Assembly: GCA_017163975.1 (NCBI GenBank)
Contig: JAFFSR010000004.1
Location: 8,184,001 to 8,248,000 of the forward strand
Direction of reading: 5' to 3'
DNA from: Anastatus disparis
Taxonomy: Eukaryota > Arthropoda > Insecta > Hymenoptera > Eupelmidae
Length of the DNA: 64,000 bases
Numbering within the stretch: position 1 is the stretch's first letter; each line of letters begins with the position of its first letter. Positions 48,190-59,705 of this stretch are shown here, in pieces. The notes under the pieces are model-generated. The model saw nothing but the letters and a program-made list of their open reading frames with translations, was not told the origin of the DNA and did no database searches. Both the position numbers and the translations under genes were made by a program.

Positions 48190-49181
48190 TTAACTATTTT
48201 GATGTCTTAAACATATTATAAACTATTTTTTTAGTGATAAAATCAAACCTTGACATTAGAATTTTATGAAATCATGAAACAAATGTCAAGTATTTTTTTT
48301 TATAATTGAATTTTACATGGTTCACAGAATTAATCCATTTATTTAGTATTTGAAACTATCGAATCTTGACATTAAAATTTCATGAAATCACGAAACAAAT
48401 GTCAAGTATATAGTAAAAGTGATAAAACTATGGCACCTTACCATAATTTTTAACAAAAGATTTTTCAAATTTTTTTTTTTATAAATAAACGTTGAATTTT
48501 ACTAACCAAATTACTTCTTATCTTTTTTTATCATTTATTTAAAAGTGTTCTGAAATTTTTTAAATCTTATTAAATATTTACAAAATTACTTGCTAGGCCC
48601 GTGGATAAATATTTTATTGGTGAAATGCTTAATGAATGTATGTTCTAACATTTGAACTAGAAATTATAATAGGTGTAAGATACAGGTAATATACAATTAT
48701 TTAAATGTATTAAGATGATACGCTCCTGAAAAATATACTGAACATAAAATACAATATTGTGTACAACGGGCCTAACAAGTAATTTTGTAAATATTTAATA
48801 AGATTTAAAAAATTTCAGAACACTTTTAAATAAATGATAAAAAAAGATAAGAAGTAATTTGGTTAGTAAAATTCAACGTTTATTTATAAAAAAAAAATTT
48901 GAAAAATCTTTTGTTAAAAATTATGGTAAGGTGCCATAGTTTTATCACTTTTACTATATACTTGACATTTGTTTCGTGATTTCATGAAATTTTAATGTCA
49001 AGATTCGATAGTTTCAAATACTAAATAAATGGATTAATTCTGTGAACCATGTAAAATTCAATTATAAAAAAAAATACTTGACATTTGTTTCATGATTTCA
49101 TAAAAATCTAATGTCAAGGTTTGATTTTATCACTAAAAAAATAGTTTATAATATGTTTAAGACATCAAAATAGTTAAAATC
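48190..49181. repeat. ~1-kb near-perfect palindrome
   Basis: The arms, about 48190-48603 and 48767-49181, are inverted copies around a ~160-bp loop. Each arm contains two copies of a 40-bp module that is itself a hairpin (CTTGACATT...AATGTCAAG), four in total. Transcribed, it would give a long hairpin RNA of roughly 410 bp. Confidence 0.9.
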
Positions 49182-49370
49182 GTTAACTAAAATAAATTGC
49201 TAAGCATACTTGCCCACCATATACCTTTTTAAAGGTAAGCTTTTTATAATATTCAGTTTGTTGGTTACAGAGATTTAATAAAATAAAAATTTCTTTTAGG
49301 TTTTTACTTATGACTGTTCTCGTTCATTTTTACGTGAATTTATTTTTAAATTTCATTGAATTATTTTATA

Positions 49371-49642
49371 GATTTAATATAATGTAACATTTACAAACTT
49401 TTATATTTAAGAATATCAAATTATTAATAAAAAAGAAAAGAAATGATTGATTCAATGATATTATATTTTTTTAGCAGTACATGTCAATTTTATTGAGCCA
49501 TTATGTGATTTAATATAATGTAACATTTACAAACTTTTATATTTAAGAATATCAAATTATTAATAAAAAAGAAAAGAAATGATTGATTCAATGATATTAT
49601 ATTTTTTTAGCAGTACATGTCAATTTTATTGAGCCATTATGT
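49371..49642 (+). repeat. 136-bp perfect tandem duplication
   Basis: Copies 49371-49506 and 49507-49642 are identical by eye, starting GATTTAATATAATGTAACAT. Confidence 0.95.
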
Positions 49643-50077
49643 GATTACAATCTGTCATTTCTTTTCTTTAATATGATCTCTTTTATTTTACGTTCAAAAA
49701 CTTTTATATTGTTCTAATGACGATTTTTAAATATTTTATTTGTATTTACAAAAGTTAAGCAAAATAAAAAAAAAACTATGAAAAATATTTGAATCGTATA
49801 AGAAATAATTTAAATTCGTAACTTCCAAAAATTGAAACTTGTATTTACTAAAATTCAAAACAATTTTTACAAAATATTGTTAAAACAATGTAAAATTCAA
49901 ATACTTTAAAAAAATGTAAATTATATGCAAATTAAAAACAAATGAAATGTATTTTTGAAATTCGAAAAAAAAATTAAATATAACCTTATTATTCAAATCA
50001 TAAACAGCACTCTTTTTTTATTAAAATGTAGTACCTATTTTTATTATCTATTTTTATTTCATATTATATATTTGTAA

Positions 50078-50222
50078 GTCGAAGAATCGACGAACTGGAG
50101 AAAAAGACGTGTGGTAGTATACCTATATATATATATATACATAAGTTAAAGAATTGACGAACTGGAGAAAAGCACGGCAGTATATCTATATATATATGAG
50201 TTGAAGAAACTGGAGAAAAATT
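50078..50222 (+). repeat. ~70-bp repeat, three degenerate copies
   Basis: Units start AAGTCGAAGAATCGACGAAC, AAGTTAAAGAATTGACGAAC and GAGTTGAAGAAACTGG. Each is followed by GAGAAA and a TATATA tract. Confidence 0.7.
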
Positions 50223-50892
50223 ATAAGTAAAATAGTAATGCCGTCTGCTACGAACTTAAAAACTTACGTTACACAAAAAGTATTCATCAAATTATGTTGA
50301 ATCTTTTAAAAACATAAATAAAATAGTTTTTTAAAGATTCAGCAATAATAAAATATAAAAAAATCTTTTAAAATAAAAATTTTTTTTTCAATTACGAGGT
50401 TAAACACGAAAACTTAACGTATATAAAGGCTTGGAGCGCCCGATTGCTTCGCCTACTTGCCATCGGGGGCGCTGCCGCGCCCCTTGATTAATTACAATAT
50501 ACAGAAAAATATACAAAAAAGAATTTGGTATAATGAAATTATTAAGAATATATTGAATTGAATAGTAAACAATAAATAATAATAATATAATTAATAAAAG
50601 ATTAAAAGGACGGAAAAAATTGTGCAATTATATGCAAGAACCATTTTGGTGGCGATCTCTGTGCATGACTATGCCATGGCCTGGAAGCCAAATTTATTTT
50701 CTACATGAAAAGATGAGATTTGTCTTGTCATTTGATTTTCACGTAGACTGTGTGCACGAGAAAATTTTATCATTTTCTCGGGGCCACTAGCTAGTCGGTC
50801 AAAATCGAAAAGGTTCTTGTGCACAAACGACTCTACAAAAGCTCGGAACTAGCGATAAGCAGCCGGGATGGTGGGGGTCATTTTTTCCTTGA

Positions 50893-50900
50893 CATATATA
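50893..50900 (+). promoter_or_regulatory. Likely LTR TATA box
   Basis: CATATATAAGGGCCC in the right part of the 5' LTR is a good TATA box, ~35 bp before a possible start region (ACTTTAGAATTC). This region is missing from the truncated 3' LTR. Confidence 0.5.
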
Positions 50901-51220
50901 AGGGCCCGTGGCCTATGCACTTTAGAATTCTTTCTAGACTCTCTTAGATTCAGATCTAAAATACTATTCACTTGCTGTATACTATAGTAATATCTAAACT
51001 CACTCAAGTTAAATTTCTTTACTCAATCTTGTATAGTGTCTTACAATCTTGTATTATTTTAAATAGATTTTTCTATTGATTCAAAAGACTATTGATTTAA
51101 ACAGATTATAGAAACTAAATTAGTTTTGTGCAAATTCAGTCTAATTTATAAATTTAATATCATTGTTACAATATTTTTATTTTATTATATACCTATTCCC
51201 AACACTATACGTAACAAAAT

Positions 51221-51240
51221 TTGGTGCCGAAACCCGGGAA
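51221..51240 (+). other. tRNA primer-binding site
   Basis: TTGGTGCCGAAACCCGGGAA starts 4 bp after the LTR end and begins with TGG, the complement of a tRNA CCA end. The tRNA species was not assigned. Confidence 0.8.
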
Positions 51241-51368
51241 CAATATAATCGGATTTTTTAGTGTTGAGAAGTCGAATAACTTTGTGCAAAATAAAACAAT
51301 TTTTGTGATTAAAAATATAAAATAAACTAACAATAAGATAAATTGTGTCTGTGCTGTGTTAATTAAAA

Positions 51369-52376
51369 ATGCCACCGAAAAAAGGAAAGCGTGCAGCTAC
51401 AAGTACACGCTCAACAACAATTGCAAAAAAGGCACGAGTTACTGAAACTTCAACGGGAAGAAGAGGCAGGCCAAGAAAAGAAGCGACGCAGGTGCGTCAA
51501 TACGGCAGAGGCCCCAGAACTAGTTCGGAAACTTCAAATACGTCATCGAGAGGGTCTTCACACTACACTCCTGTTATCGAAGAAATCGGCGAGGTGACAG
51601 CGAGAACACGAGCTCAGCAAAGAACTTCTGCAGAAATACACATCCAACCAACGACGGCTCAAGCTACAGGTGCAGCAGCAACAACAGCAGCAGCCAATGC
51701 ACCAGGCAGCGCAGACAATGCAGAAAACAGAGTGAGTAATAATGTTAATGAGTGGATTAATAGTACAGCAATTAGACAACTGTTTGACATGGGTGACATG
51801 CATAATGATCCTGTCATTCATTTATCAAGAGCGATAGAAAACGCGTTATTAAGTATAAGAGAAAATTCAATAGGTGAAAATAATTCGAGACTTGTTAATC
51901 GCTTAACGTCTGCGAAAAGGTTGCCATCGTTTTCGGGGGACCTAATCGAGTGGCTTCATTTTAAAGAAGCTTTCGAGTTATCAACGGAACTTGGCGGTTA
52001 TAGTGATAGGGAAAATATTGCGCGGCTATTCGAAGCGTTAAAGGGTGAAGCGCGGAATGTTATTGGTACGCTCTTAACGACGTGTCGCGATGCTCAAACT
52101 ATTATGAAAACGCTTGAGATTAATTTCGGTAATAAAAGAATTATTGGTGAAAAATTAGTAGGAGAGTTACATAAATTACCTAACTTAGAAACGGGAGGAA
52201 TAAGTTTAGCGCTTTTTGCAACTAAATTGCGTAATGCAGTAAGTGCATTCAAGTCTTTAAAATTATTAGGTTATTTATATAGTCCGGATTTAATAAAAGA
52301 AATCGGTCAAAAATTACCAATAGCATTAAAATATTCTTTTAATCGGTATTTAAAGGAATCAAAGAAAAAGAAATAA
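51369..52376 (+). pseudogene. BEL/Pao gag, C-terminally truncated
   Basis: 335 codons from ATG to TAA. The first ~40 residues are basic (PPKKGKRAATSTRS), followed by an Ala/Thr-rich linker. From about residue 175 a DUF1759-type capsid region is clear (KRLPSFSGDLIEWLHFKEAF, ARLFEALKGEAR, ALFATKLRNAV). The frame ends in a Lys-rich run. The zinc-knuckle Cys/His region normally found after DUF1759 is absent, and pol resumes in another frame within 10 bp. An internal deletion has therefore joined mid-gag to mid-protease. Confidence 0.8.
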
Positions 52377-55300
52377 CTGAAATAAAATCTGAAAAAATTA
52401 AATTTAAAATAAAAGGAACGTTTGAAATGTTTTCTATAAAAAATGCCGTTACAGTAAATAATTTAAGTTTGCCCAAACAATCTATTTCGAAAGATACAAG
52501 TTTAATAATTAAAAATATAACGGGTATAAGTTTACAAAGTTATCATGATGTACAACCTAAAATCTTAATAGGACAAGATAATTGGAATTTAATAATAACG
52601 CGTGAAATTATAGAAATTAATGAAAATAATATGGCTTTATCACGTACTTTGCTAGGTTGGGTTTTACACGGATTTAAACAACAAAATTCAATAGAAAATA
52701 GTATACTAAATATTTCCGCGATTCAGAAAACACAAAATTTTGAAGAAAATGAGAAACTAGACGAATTAATAAAAAATTATTTTCAATTAGATTCTTTTGG
52801 GGTTAATGAAAATTATAAATCAAAAATCTGTCATAATTATGCATATAAAATATTAGAAAAAACGAGCAAACGTGTAAACAATGCGTGGGAAACCGGTTTA
52901 ATTTGGAAAGAAGGTTCAGATGAAAATTATACGCGAAATATAAATAGTTTTATTACGGCGAAAAAAAGACTTACTTTATTAGAAAGAAAACTTGATCGTG
53001 ATCCCGTGTACGCCTCAATATATTATAAAGAAATGAATAGATTTATTGAAAACGGTTATGCTTCAAAAATCAATATAAACAGAAAAGATTCGCGTGTTTG
53101 GTTTTTGCCTCATTTTGGCGTAAAAAATATAAATAAGCCAGGGAAAGTGCGAATAGTTTTTGACGCGGCTGCTAAAACATCTGGCATTAGTCTTAATGAC
53201 CAACTTGATTCAGGGCCGGATCTATTACAATCGTTACCCGGAATTCTTCTTAGATTTAGGCAAGAAGCGATAGCTTTTATTAAAGCTGATATTCGAGATA
53301 TGTATTTACGTGTAAAAGTTCGACCCGAAGATCGTGGTTCTCAAAGATTTTTATGGCGCGATAAAAATAGAAATATTGAGCCGGAAGTTTATGAGATGAA
53401 TTGTTTGATTTTTGGGGCGAAATCATCTCCGTGCAGTGCGATTTATATTAAAAATAAAAACGCAAATGAATTTGCCGATGTAAAATCGAAAGCTTCGGAA
53501 GCAATAATAAGTAATAGCTATATGGATGATTTTTTAGCAAGTTGCGAAAACACGTTAGAAGCCGCAAATATCATAAAAGACGTAATTGAAATCAATAAGG
53601 CCGCGAATTTCGAAATGCATGGTTGGGCCAGTAATGATATACTTGCGTTAAAATATGTGTCGAAAGAAAATTAAAACAATGAAAAGCGGGAAAGCGATCT
53701 CTGCGACCGAGGGGGAGAGAGAGTTTTAGGCTTATTTTGGGACACAGTAAATGATGAATTAACTTTTAATGTAGCATTTTCTAAGGTACCGGAAAATATT
53801 TTAAAATTTCAAAAAATACCAACAAAACGCGAATTTCTTCGGGTAATTATGTCAGTATTTGATCCACTCGGTATTTTAGCTCCTTTTACATTAAAATCAA
53901 AATTATTAATGCAAGATATATGGCGCAGCGCGATCGGATGGGACGATATGCTTCAGGAAAATGAATACACGGGTTGGAAATCTTGGGCGAGTGAATTAGA
54001 AAACATAAGTAGAATTCGTTTGTCACGCTGTTACAAACCACTTAAGAAAAACTTTGAAAACACTACACTACATGTATTTTGTGATGCGAGTTTAAAAGCA
54101 TACGCGGCCGTAGCTTATTTACGTTTTGAAATAGGAGACGGGTCGGCGCATGTTGCATTTGTAATGGCTAAGACAAGAGTTTCTGCGTTGAAACCTATGT
54201 TAATACCTCGCTTAGAATTACAGGCTGCTTTATTAGGCGCTCGGTTAGCGAACACCATAGAAAAAGAATTAAAGATTAATATCGACCGACGTATATTATG
54301 GAGTGATTCAGTAACAGTAATAAGATGGATAAAATTGGAGCCTCGCACGCGTCAAATTTTTGTCTCGCATAGATTAGGAGAGATAGGTGAAATTACGAAA
54401 TGCTCAGAGTGGCGTTGGTGACCAACAAAATTAAACCCGGCGGATGACGCAACGCGTTGGAATAATAATAAAATTAATATAAATGATCGATGGTTTATTG
54501 GGCCTGATTTTTTACGTGAGTCAGAAATGAATTGGCCTGTTGAAAAACAATTAAACGAAAATGAAATTAAAACTATAGATGAGATGGAAATGCGTAAGAC
54601 TTTTGTTTACACTACAAGCGCTGTAATTTATGAACTTCCAACAATAGCGAAATTTTTAGGTTGGCAAGGATTATTAGTTGTTGCTAGACGAATACAAAGA
54701 GTATTTGATCGTTGGAAAGGAATACCGGGTAAAGAAATAAATGTAAAAACGATAGAATCGGCCGAACAATATTGTTACAGAGAAATTCAATCGCGATGTT
54801 TTGAAAACGAGTTACATGCGTTAAAAAATAATAAAGATATTAATAAAAGTAGTAAGATTTTACAATTAAAACCTTTTTTAGATAAAAACGGAATATTAAG
54901 AGCACACGGGCGCGTAGAAAAAATTTTAAATATTGAATTTAACAATCATCCGATTATTTTAGACGGAAAAGACCAAGCGACGAAATTATTAATAATCGAA
55001 TATCATAGAAAATTCTTTCACGCGAGTAGTGACACGGTAGTAAACGAACTTAGGCCAAATTATTATATCTTAGGACTACGGAAAGCATTACGTTCAATAA
55101 TTAGTCATTGCGTCATATGTAGATTACGTAGAGGAAAGCCACAAAATCCAATGATGGCTGCGCTTCCTACTTGTCGTTTAGCTTATAAACAAAGACCGTT
55201 TAGTCATTGCGGTATAGATTATTTTGGACCGATGCAAGTAAAAATCGGACGTAGACGAGAAAAAAGATGGGGAGTTCTTTTTACGTGCATGACAACGCGC

Positions 55301-56104
55301 GCGGTTCACTTAGAATTAGCTCACACATTAAATGCTAGTTCTGCGATTATGGCATTGCAAAGATTAGCGGCGCGAAGAGGTTGTCCTCGTGAAATATTTA
55401 GCGATAACGGAACGAATTTTGTTAAAGCGAACAAAGAATTAAAAAATGCAATCGCTGAAATAGATAAGGAAAAACAAAAGGAATACGCGATTGCAAAGGG
55501 CATTAAATGGCATTTTAATCCTCCGAGTGCACCACACATGGGAGGCGCTTGGGAGCGTTTAGTAAGATCTGTAAAAACTGCATTAAGCGCAATTTAAACA
55601 GATCAAGCTCCCAGCGAAGAAGTGTTATATACTTTGTTTACCGAAATAGAACACTCAGTTAATTCACGTCCTTTAACGCATGTTTCTATAGATCCTCGCG
55701 ATAATGAAGCGTTAACGCCTAATCATTTTCTAATTGGCTCATCTACAGGCGAAGTAAAATTAGGGGTTTATGATATACAAACTGTATGTCCCAGAAAACA
55801 ATAGCAAATTGCGCAGATGTTTGCGAACGCATTTTGGAAAAGATGGTTACGAGAATATGTACCGACGTTGTTAAAGCGAAATAAATGGACGCAAAATGAT
55901 GTACCTTTAAAAATAGGTGATTAAGTTTTAATAGTAGATCTACAAGCGCCACGTAACATGTGGAAAAAAGGTAAAATTATTAAAATCTACCCAGGTAAAG
56001 ATGGTCAAGTAAGAGTGGCAAAAATATGTACATCGATTGGCGAATATGTAAGACCGACTAGAAACTTGATCAAATTATGTAATGAAAAAGAAGGTACAAA
56101 ATAA
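52377..56104 (+). pseudogene. BEL/Pao pol with five in-frame stops
   Basis: One frame runs the whole length, broken only by stops at 53672 (TAA), 54419 (TGA), 55595 (TAA), 55802 (TAG) and 55922 (TAA). No frameshift is needed between them. The protease begins in its second half (PKILIGQDNW); the catalytic Asp region is missing. Reverse transcriptase has the active-site YMDD at about 53519-53530. RNase H starts near 54070 (VFCDASLKAYAAVAY, PRLELQAALLGARL). Integrase has an HHCC finger (HRKFFHA...HCVICR) and D-D-E residues in CGIDYFGP, FSDNGTNF and MGGAWERLV. A DUF5641-like tail ends at 56104. It cannot make full-length enzyme, so it depends on other copies. Confidence 0.85.
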
Positions 56105-56118
56105 ATTAATTTTGTACG

Positions 56119-56129
56119 AGGGGGAGAAT
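56119..56129 (+). other. Polypurine tract
   Basis: GAGGGGGAGAAT immediately before the 3' LTR TGTTACG, the usual plus-strand primer of LTR elements. Confidence 0.8.
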
Positions 56130-57407
56130 TGTTACGGATAGAATAGAATTTAATATAGAAAATAATCATGAATTTAGAATGTAAAATAATATTAGTATAT
56201 GTATTTATTTTAAGATAAAAATATAGGAAACGTTAGTTACTCAAAGTTTTAATTTAAGTATTTTTCAAATATGTTTTAGTTTACAACCGTTTTCTTATGA
56301 AGTATATTTTTTAACTAAATATCAAATTCTTAGTTAAGATAAACATATACGTTAGCTTTACAATAAAGCAGTTGTGTAGAAGTAACGTAGAATATTATTT
56401 AAAATCTATAGCTTAGTTCTCAATATATTCGAATATCGTATTAGTCATAAGTATAAACGTAGTTCTTTGAGATTAATTGTTTTGTGTTTTATAATCTTTA
56501 TTTCGATAATAGAATTGATATTTTATATTTTTAAATAAGATTTTTTCAATGAATAGACATATAATTTTTCTTCATTATTATGTTTAAGAGGAGGTCACGT
56601 ATCTCTGTCTTTTTCTAATTAAAGAATTGAGTTTTTTACAGAAACTAATAACTTTAGCAAAAAATTAAGAGAAAGCCGCATCTTGTATTAAAAAAAGCAA
56701 TATTTTCTGTAATAAGAAAAAATTAATTTTATTGCTTCGTTCTCAAGAAAACCTTGAAAAACAAAATTGTCCACCCTAACCTCTATGATTTAAGTTTTTC
56801 AAGGTTTTCTTAAGAACGAAGCAATAAAATTAATTTTTTCTTATCAAAGAAAATATTGCTTTTTTTAATACGAGATGCGGCTTTCTCTTCATTTTTTGAT
56901 AAAGTTATTAGTTTTTTTGAAAAAATCATTTCTTTGATTAGAAAAGGACAGAGATACGTGACCTCCTCTTAAATGTTATTAGAATTTCTCAGTATAAATA
57001 ATTGAATAAATAATATTTTGTATCTAAAAATTGTATGTTTAAAATAAAGAATAACCAAATAATAAAATATTTTCGTAAAATATGCATAAATTTATATGAA
57101 TGAATAATATAGTAAATTAATTATTAATTAATTGTTGTACTGCGATGCTTCGACTGTTGTATTAAATATAAGATGTTTATGTATTATAAAAAGAACATTT
57201 GAATAAATTAAATAGAAGGGAGTTGCACAAAACTAATTAGGTTATTTAAATAAATAAGTTAAGTATTTAAAATTAATTACAATATACAGAAAAATATACA
57301 AAAAAGAATTTGATATAATGAAATTATTAAGAATATATTGAATTGAATAGTAAACAATAAATAATAATAATATAATTAATAAAAGATTAAAAGGACGGAA
57401 AAAATTG
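56130..57407 (+). repeat. 3' LTR, truncated, with MITE insertion
   Basis: It matches the 5' LTR from TGTTACG to GGAAAAAATTG and then stops. The part carrying the TATA box and the CGTAACA end is missing. A 381-bp MITE interrupts it. The 2.3-kb insertion of the 5' LTR is absent here. Confidence 0.9.
56588..56968. mobile_element. 381-bp palindromic MITE flanked by TTAA
   Basis: It starts GAGGAGGTCACGTATCTCTG and ends with its complement; TTAA lies on both sides (56584-56587 and 56969-56972). The 5' LTR shows the empty site with one TTAA. The arms extend to the middle (CTTCGTTCTCAAGAAAACC with GGTTTTCTTAAGAACGAAG), giving a near-complete foldback. It is piggyBac-like by target site. Confidence 0.9.
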
Positions 57408-58490
57408 CTTAAAAATTTCTTAACAAAATAGACAAAACTGTTCATAACTGGGAAAAAAATCGAGCGTTAAACCGAAGTGCACGTGGTTTTTTTAATACTT
57501 ATATGTAAGAAAAAATATCTCAAAGTTTGAAGAAAATCAGAGACCCAAATGCAATACACTCTCCTTGTAATACGTAAGTAGAATGAATTTCTAAAAGTTA
57601 CTTAATTTTGAAGAAAAGCGAAAATCCTTAATTATAATATTAACAATAATTATTGATAAATCATGAGATTTATGATTTTTTATTGAGTTTTGAAAAAAAA
57701 ATTATTGAAACCTTTTTTGTTGGAAATTTTGATTAGATTGCTTCTAAATTTTGGCACATGATTATCAATTAAATCCCATCAATTAAAAATGAGATTTTTG
57801 AATCTACAAATTTCTTCTTTGTATCGCTTATTATGATTGTGTTTCACAGTCGCTTCATAATGTCTTGAATTACAATGTATAGAAATTAAAATATATCGCA
57901 TGTATAATTTTAAATTATAAACCTTTTCATATTTTTTTTCAAAAATAAAAATAAAGATATAATGAAAAAGTTAAAAATCACTATTTTTCTATACTTTTTC
58001 GTCGTTAATTAAAAAGTTTTCATAAATCTTCCCTGACGGCGTCAAAATTATTTAGTTTTTTACAATAAAATTAAAATAAGCCTTTAAAAAGCAAAACAAC
58101 CTGGTCGGTTTCTGGGTATGCTAAATAATATGTTTAAAAGAATCAGATAATTTTAAATATCTAAATGTTATAATTTTCAAAAATATAGGTGCTTTCTGTA
58201 TGTTATTTCCAACAAAAAGTATCATATTAAGTTTTTACTATAACTGAATAGTTCCCAATAAAAAAATAAATGAATAAATATAATGAAAAATATAAAAAAT
58301 TAGTATTATTCCATTACGTCAAATTTTTGACCCTATTGACCTGAAATTATAAACATTTTTTAGTATTTATTGGGTGTCAACTGAAATATGTTTTCAAACT
58401 TGTAACAATTTCAACATTTTCACCGTAAAAGATGACGAGAAATGTCATATATATATATATATATCTCCCTATATTATATAGTTATATAAA
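57408..58490. other. AT-rich region after the retroelement
   Basis: No gene is found. Bases 57427-57565 carry the dispersed repeat also seen at 7884-8030. A short (AT)n run lies at 58447-58464. No continuation of the MULE gene was found. Confidence 0.4.
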
Positions 58491-58497
58491 AAAAAAA

Positions 58498-58976
58498 CCT
58501 CATCTACCCCTCATTTTTCCTCCCCCTCTTTTGTATGCTTAAAACATCACAATCCACCCCTCAAAATAACGTAAAAATCTGTCTATAAATGATCTTTTTT
58601 GAGAAAAAAAAGACACCCCTCTACTACCCAAGTCACCCCTCTTGCTACCCCTCGTACGTCACTCACCCCCCCTCAGATAATTTAGCTAAATTTACCTTAT
58701 TTTATCAATGTATTTGTTACTCATTCTCTATACTACTACTATCACTCTTCCCACTACTACCCCATCACTCCTACCCCTCATTTTTTTTTCTCCTCCAAAA
58801 AAATCAAAAGTCACCCCTCAAAATAACGTAAAAATGTCTCTTGAAATGTCTTTTTAAAAAAAAAAAATATTTCCCCCTCTACCTCAGTCACCCCTCTCCC
58901 ACCCAAGTCTACCCCTCAGTCTACAAATCACCCCCTCACTACCTAAGTCACCCCTCTTGCTACCCCTCATGTCCCT
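58498..58976 (+). repeat. Pyrimidine-rich CACCCCTC repeat block
   Basis: Dense ACCCCTC/CCCCTCT words on the plus strand. Two larger units share CACCCCTCAAAATAACGTAA (58553 and 58813) and end with CACCCCTCTTGCTACCCCTC (58635 and 58949), so a ~260-bp unit was duplicated and then diverged. The 80-codon frame inside is not a gene. Confidence 0.7.
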
Positions 58977-59609
58977 AATACACTATTCATAATCATTTAG
59001 TGTTTGTTTTTATATCGTTAAGTAAATATTTAAATTTTACCAATATTTTTTTAAAAAACTTTGTTTGATGACTCCAATACTTTAGAGACCAAATTTGGTT
59101 ATAAAAAATATTGGTATTTAATTATATCTTAAATATATTGATTCTTTATTTTATTTTTAAACGTCAATTATTTATTTGAAATATAAACCATTAAGAAAAA
59201 AGTTTTTTAATATTATATTTATGAAATACTTGCTTAAGGCTATATAATGGAATATATATTTAATACATAGTTAATAATATTATAGATTATTGATATAATT
59301 ATTTTTTAACCATCAAATAATAACTACGTTTCTTAGACAACTTTCCACACCACCCATACTCAGACAAAAAAAAATAAAAAACTTCTACTTTCAACATATA
59401 AGCTTACTTTTTTGGGGTCCAAGCTGTATTTGCCTAAAAGTAAAGCACATTTTACTTTGTCTTGATTGTCTTGGTCAGAAAAACTTATTAAAAAATTTCC
59501 TACATCTAAAAGATTCTTCTTTCAGGTTAGCTTAAATTTGTTTTCTTGTTGTCTTGAGTTTATCTTGTAAAAGTTTTAAGTAGAAGTTTTTATTTTTTTT
59601 ATCAGTTGA
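58977..59609. other. AT-rich spacer
   Basis: No feature is recognised. Confidence 0.3.
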
Positions 59610-59705
59610 ACGAGGTATTGTCAATGGCACGTTGGGTTTTTTTTTGTTTATAAAGAAAAATTAAACAATAAAAGTGGTACCCTTCGCCAGTAGCCCTACA
59701 TAACC
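59610..59705. repeat. Dispersed repeat, inverted relative to 31512-31695
   Basis: GGTATTGTCAATGGCACG, TTTTTTTTTGTTTATA, GTGGTACCCTTCGCCAGTAG and CCCTACATA match the complement of the 31.5-kb copy in order. Confidence 0.55.

Larger units (their letters stand above)
48190..50486. mobile_element. 2.3-kb insertion in 5' LTR
   Basis: The 3' LTR gives the empty site (AAAATTAATTACAAT). ATT is present at both edges (48187-48189 and 50487-50489), a 3-bp duplication or microhomology. Its left part is a ~1-kb palindrome, its middle holds a 136-bp duplication, and its right end is GC-rich (50430-50484) with TTGCTTCGCC and GGGGGCGCTGCCGCGCCCC. No coding region is found; it is unclassified. Confidence 0.75.
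47430..51216 (+). repeat. 5' LTR, interrupted by a 2.3-kb insertion
   Basis: It runs from TGTTACG to CGTAACA. Without the insertion at 48190-50486 it is about 1490 bp. It shares 47430-48189 and 50487-50622 with the 3' LTR. Differences over ~890 comparable bp are about eight by eye. Confidence 0.9.
47430..57407 (+). mobile_element. BEL/Pao LTR retrotransposon, defective
   Basis: The LTRs begin TGTTACG, and the 5' LTR ends CGTAACA. The order is 5' LTR (47430-51216), primer site, gag, pol, polypurine tract, 3' LTR (56130-57407). Pol order (protease remnant, reverse transcriptase, RNase H, integrase) and the A17-type protease/DUF1759 gag fit BEL/Pao; no envelope-like gene is present. It is inserted in exon D of the MULE gene. 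The 3' LTR lacks its last ~595 bp, so the target duplication is lost. Confidence 0.9.

Noticed and set aside
48190..50486. Helitron insertion in the LTR
   Set aside because: No 5' TC or 3' CTRR end, and ATT is duplicated at the edges; the GC-rich right end alone is not enough.
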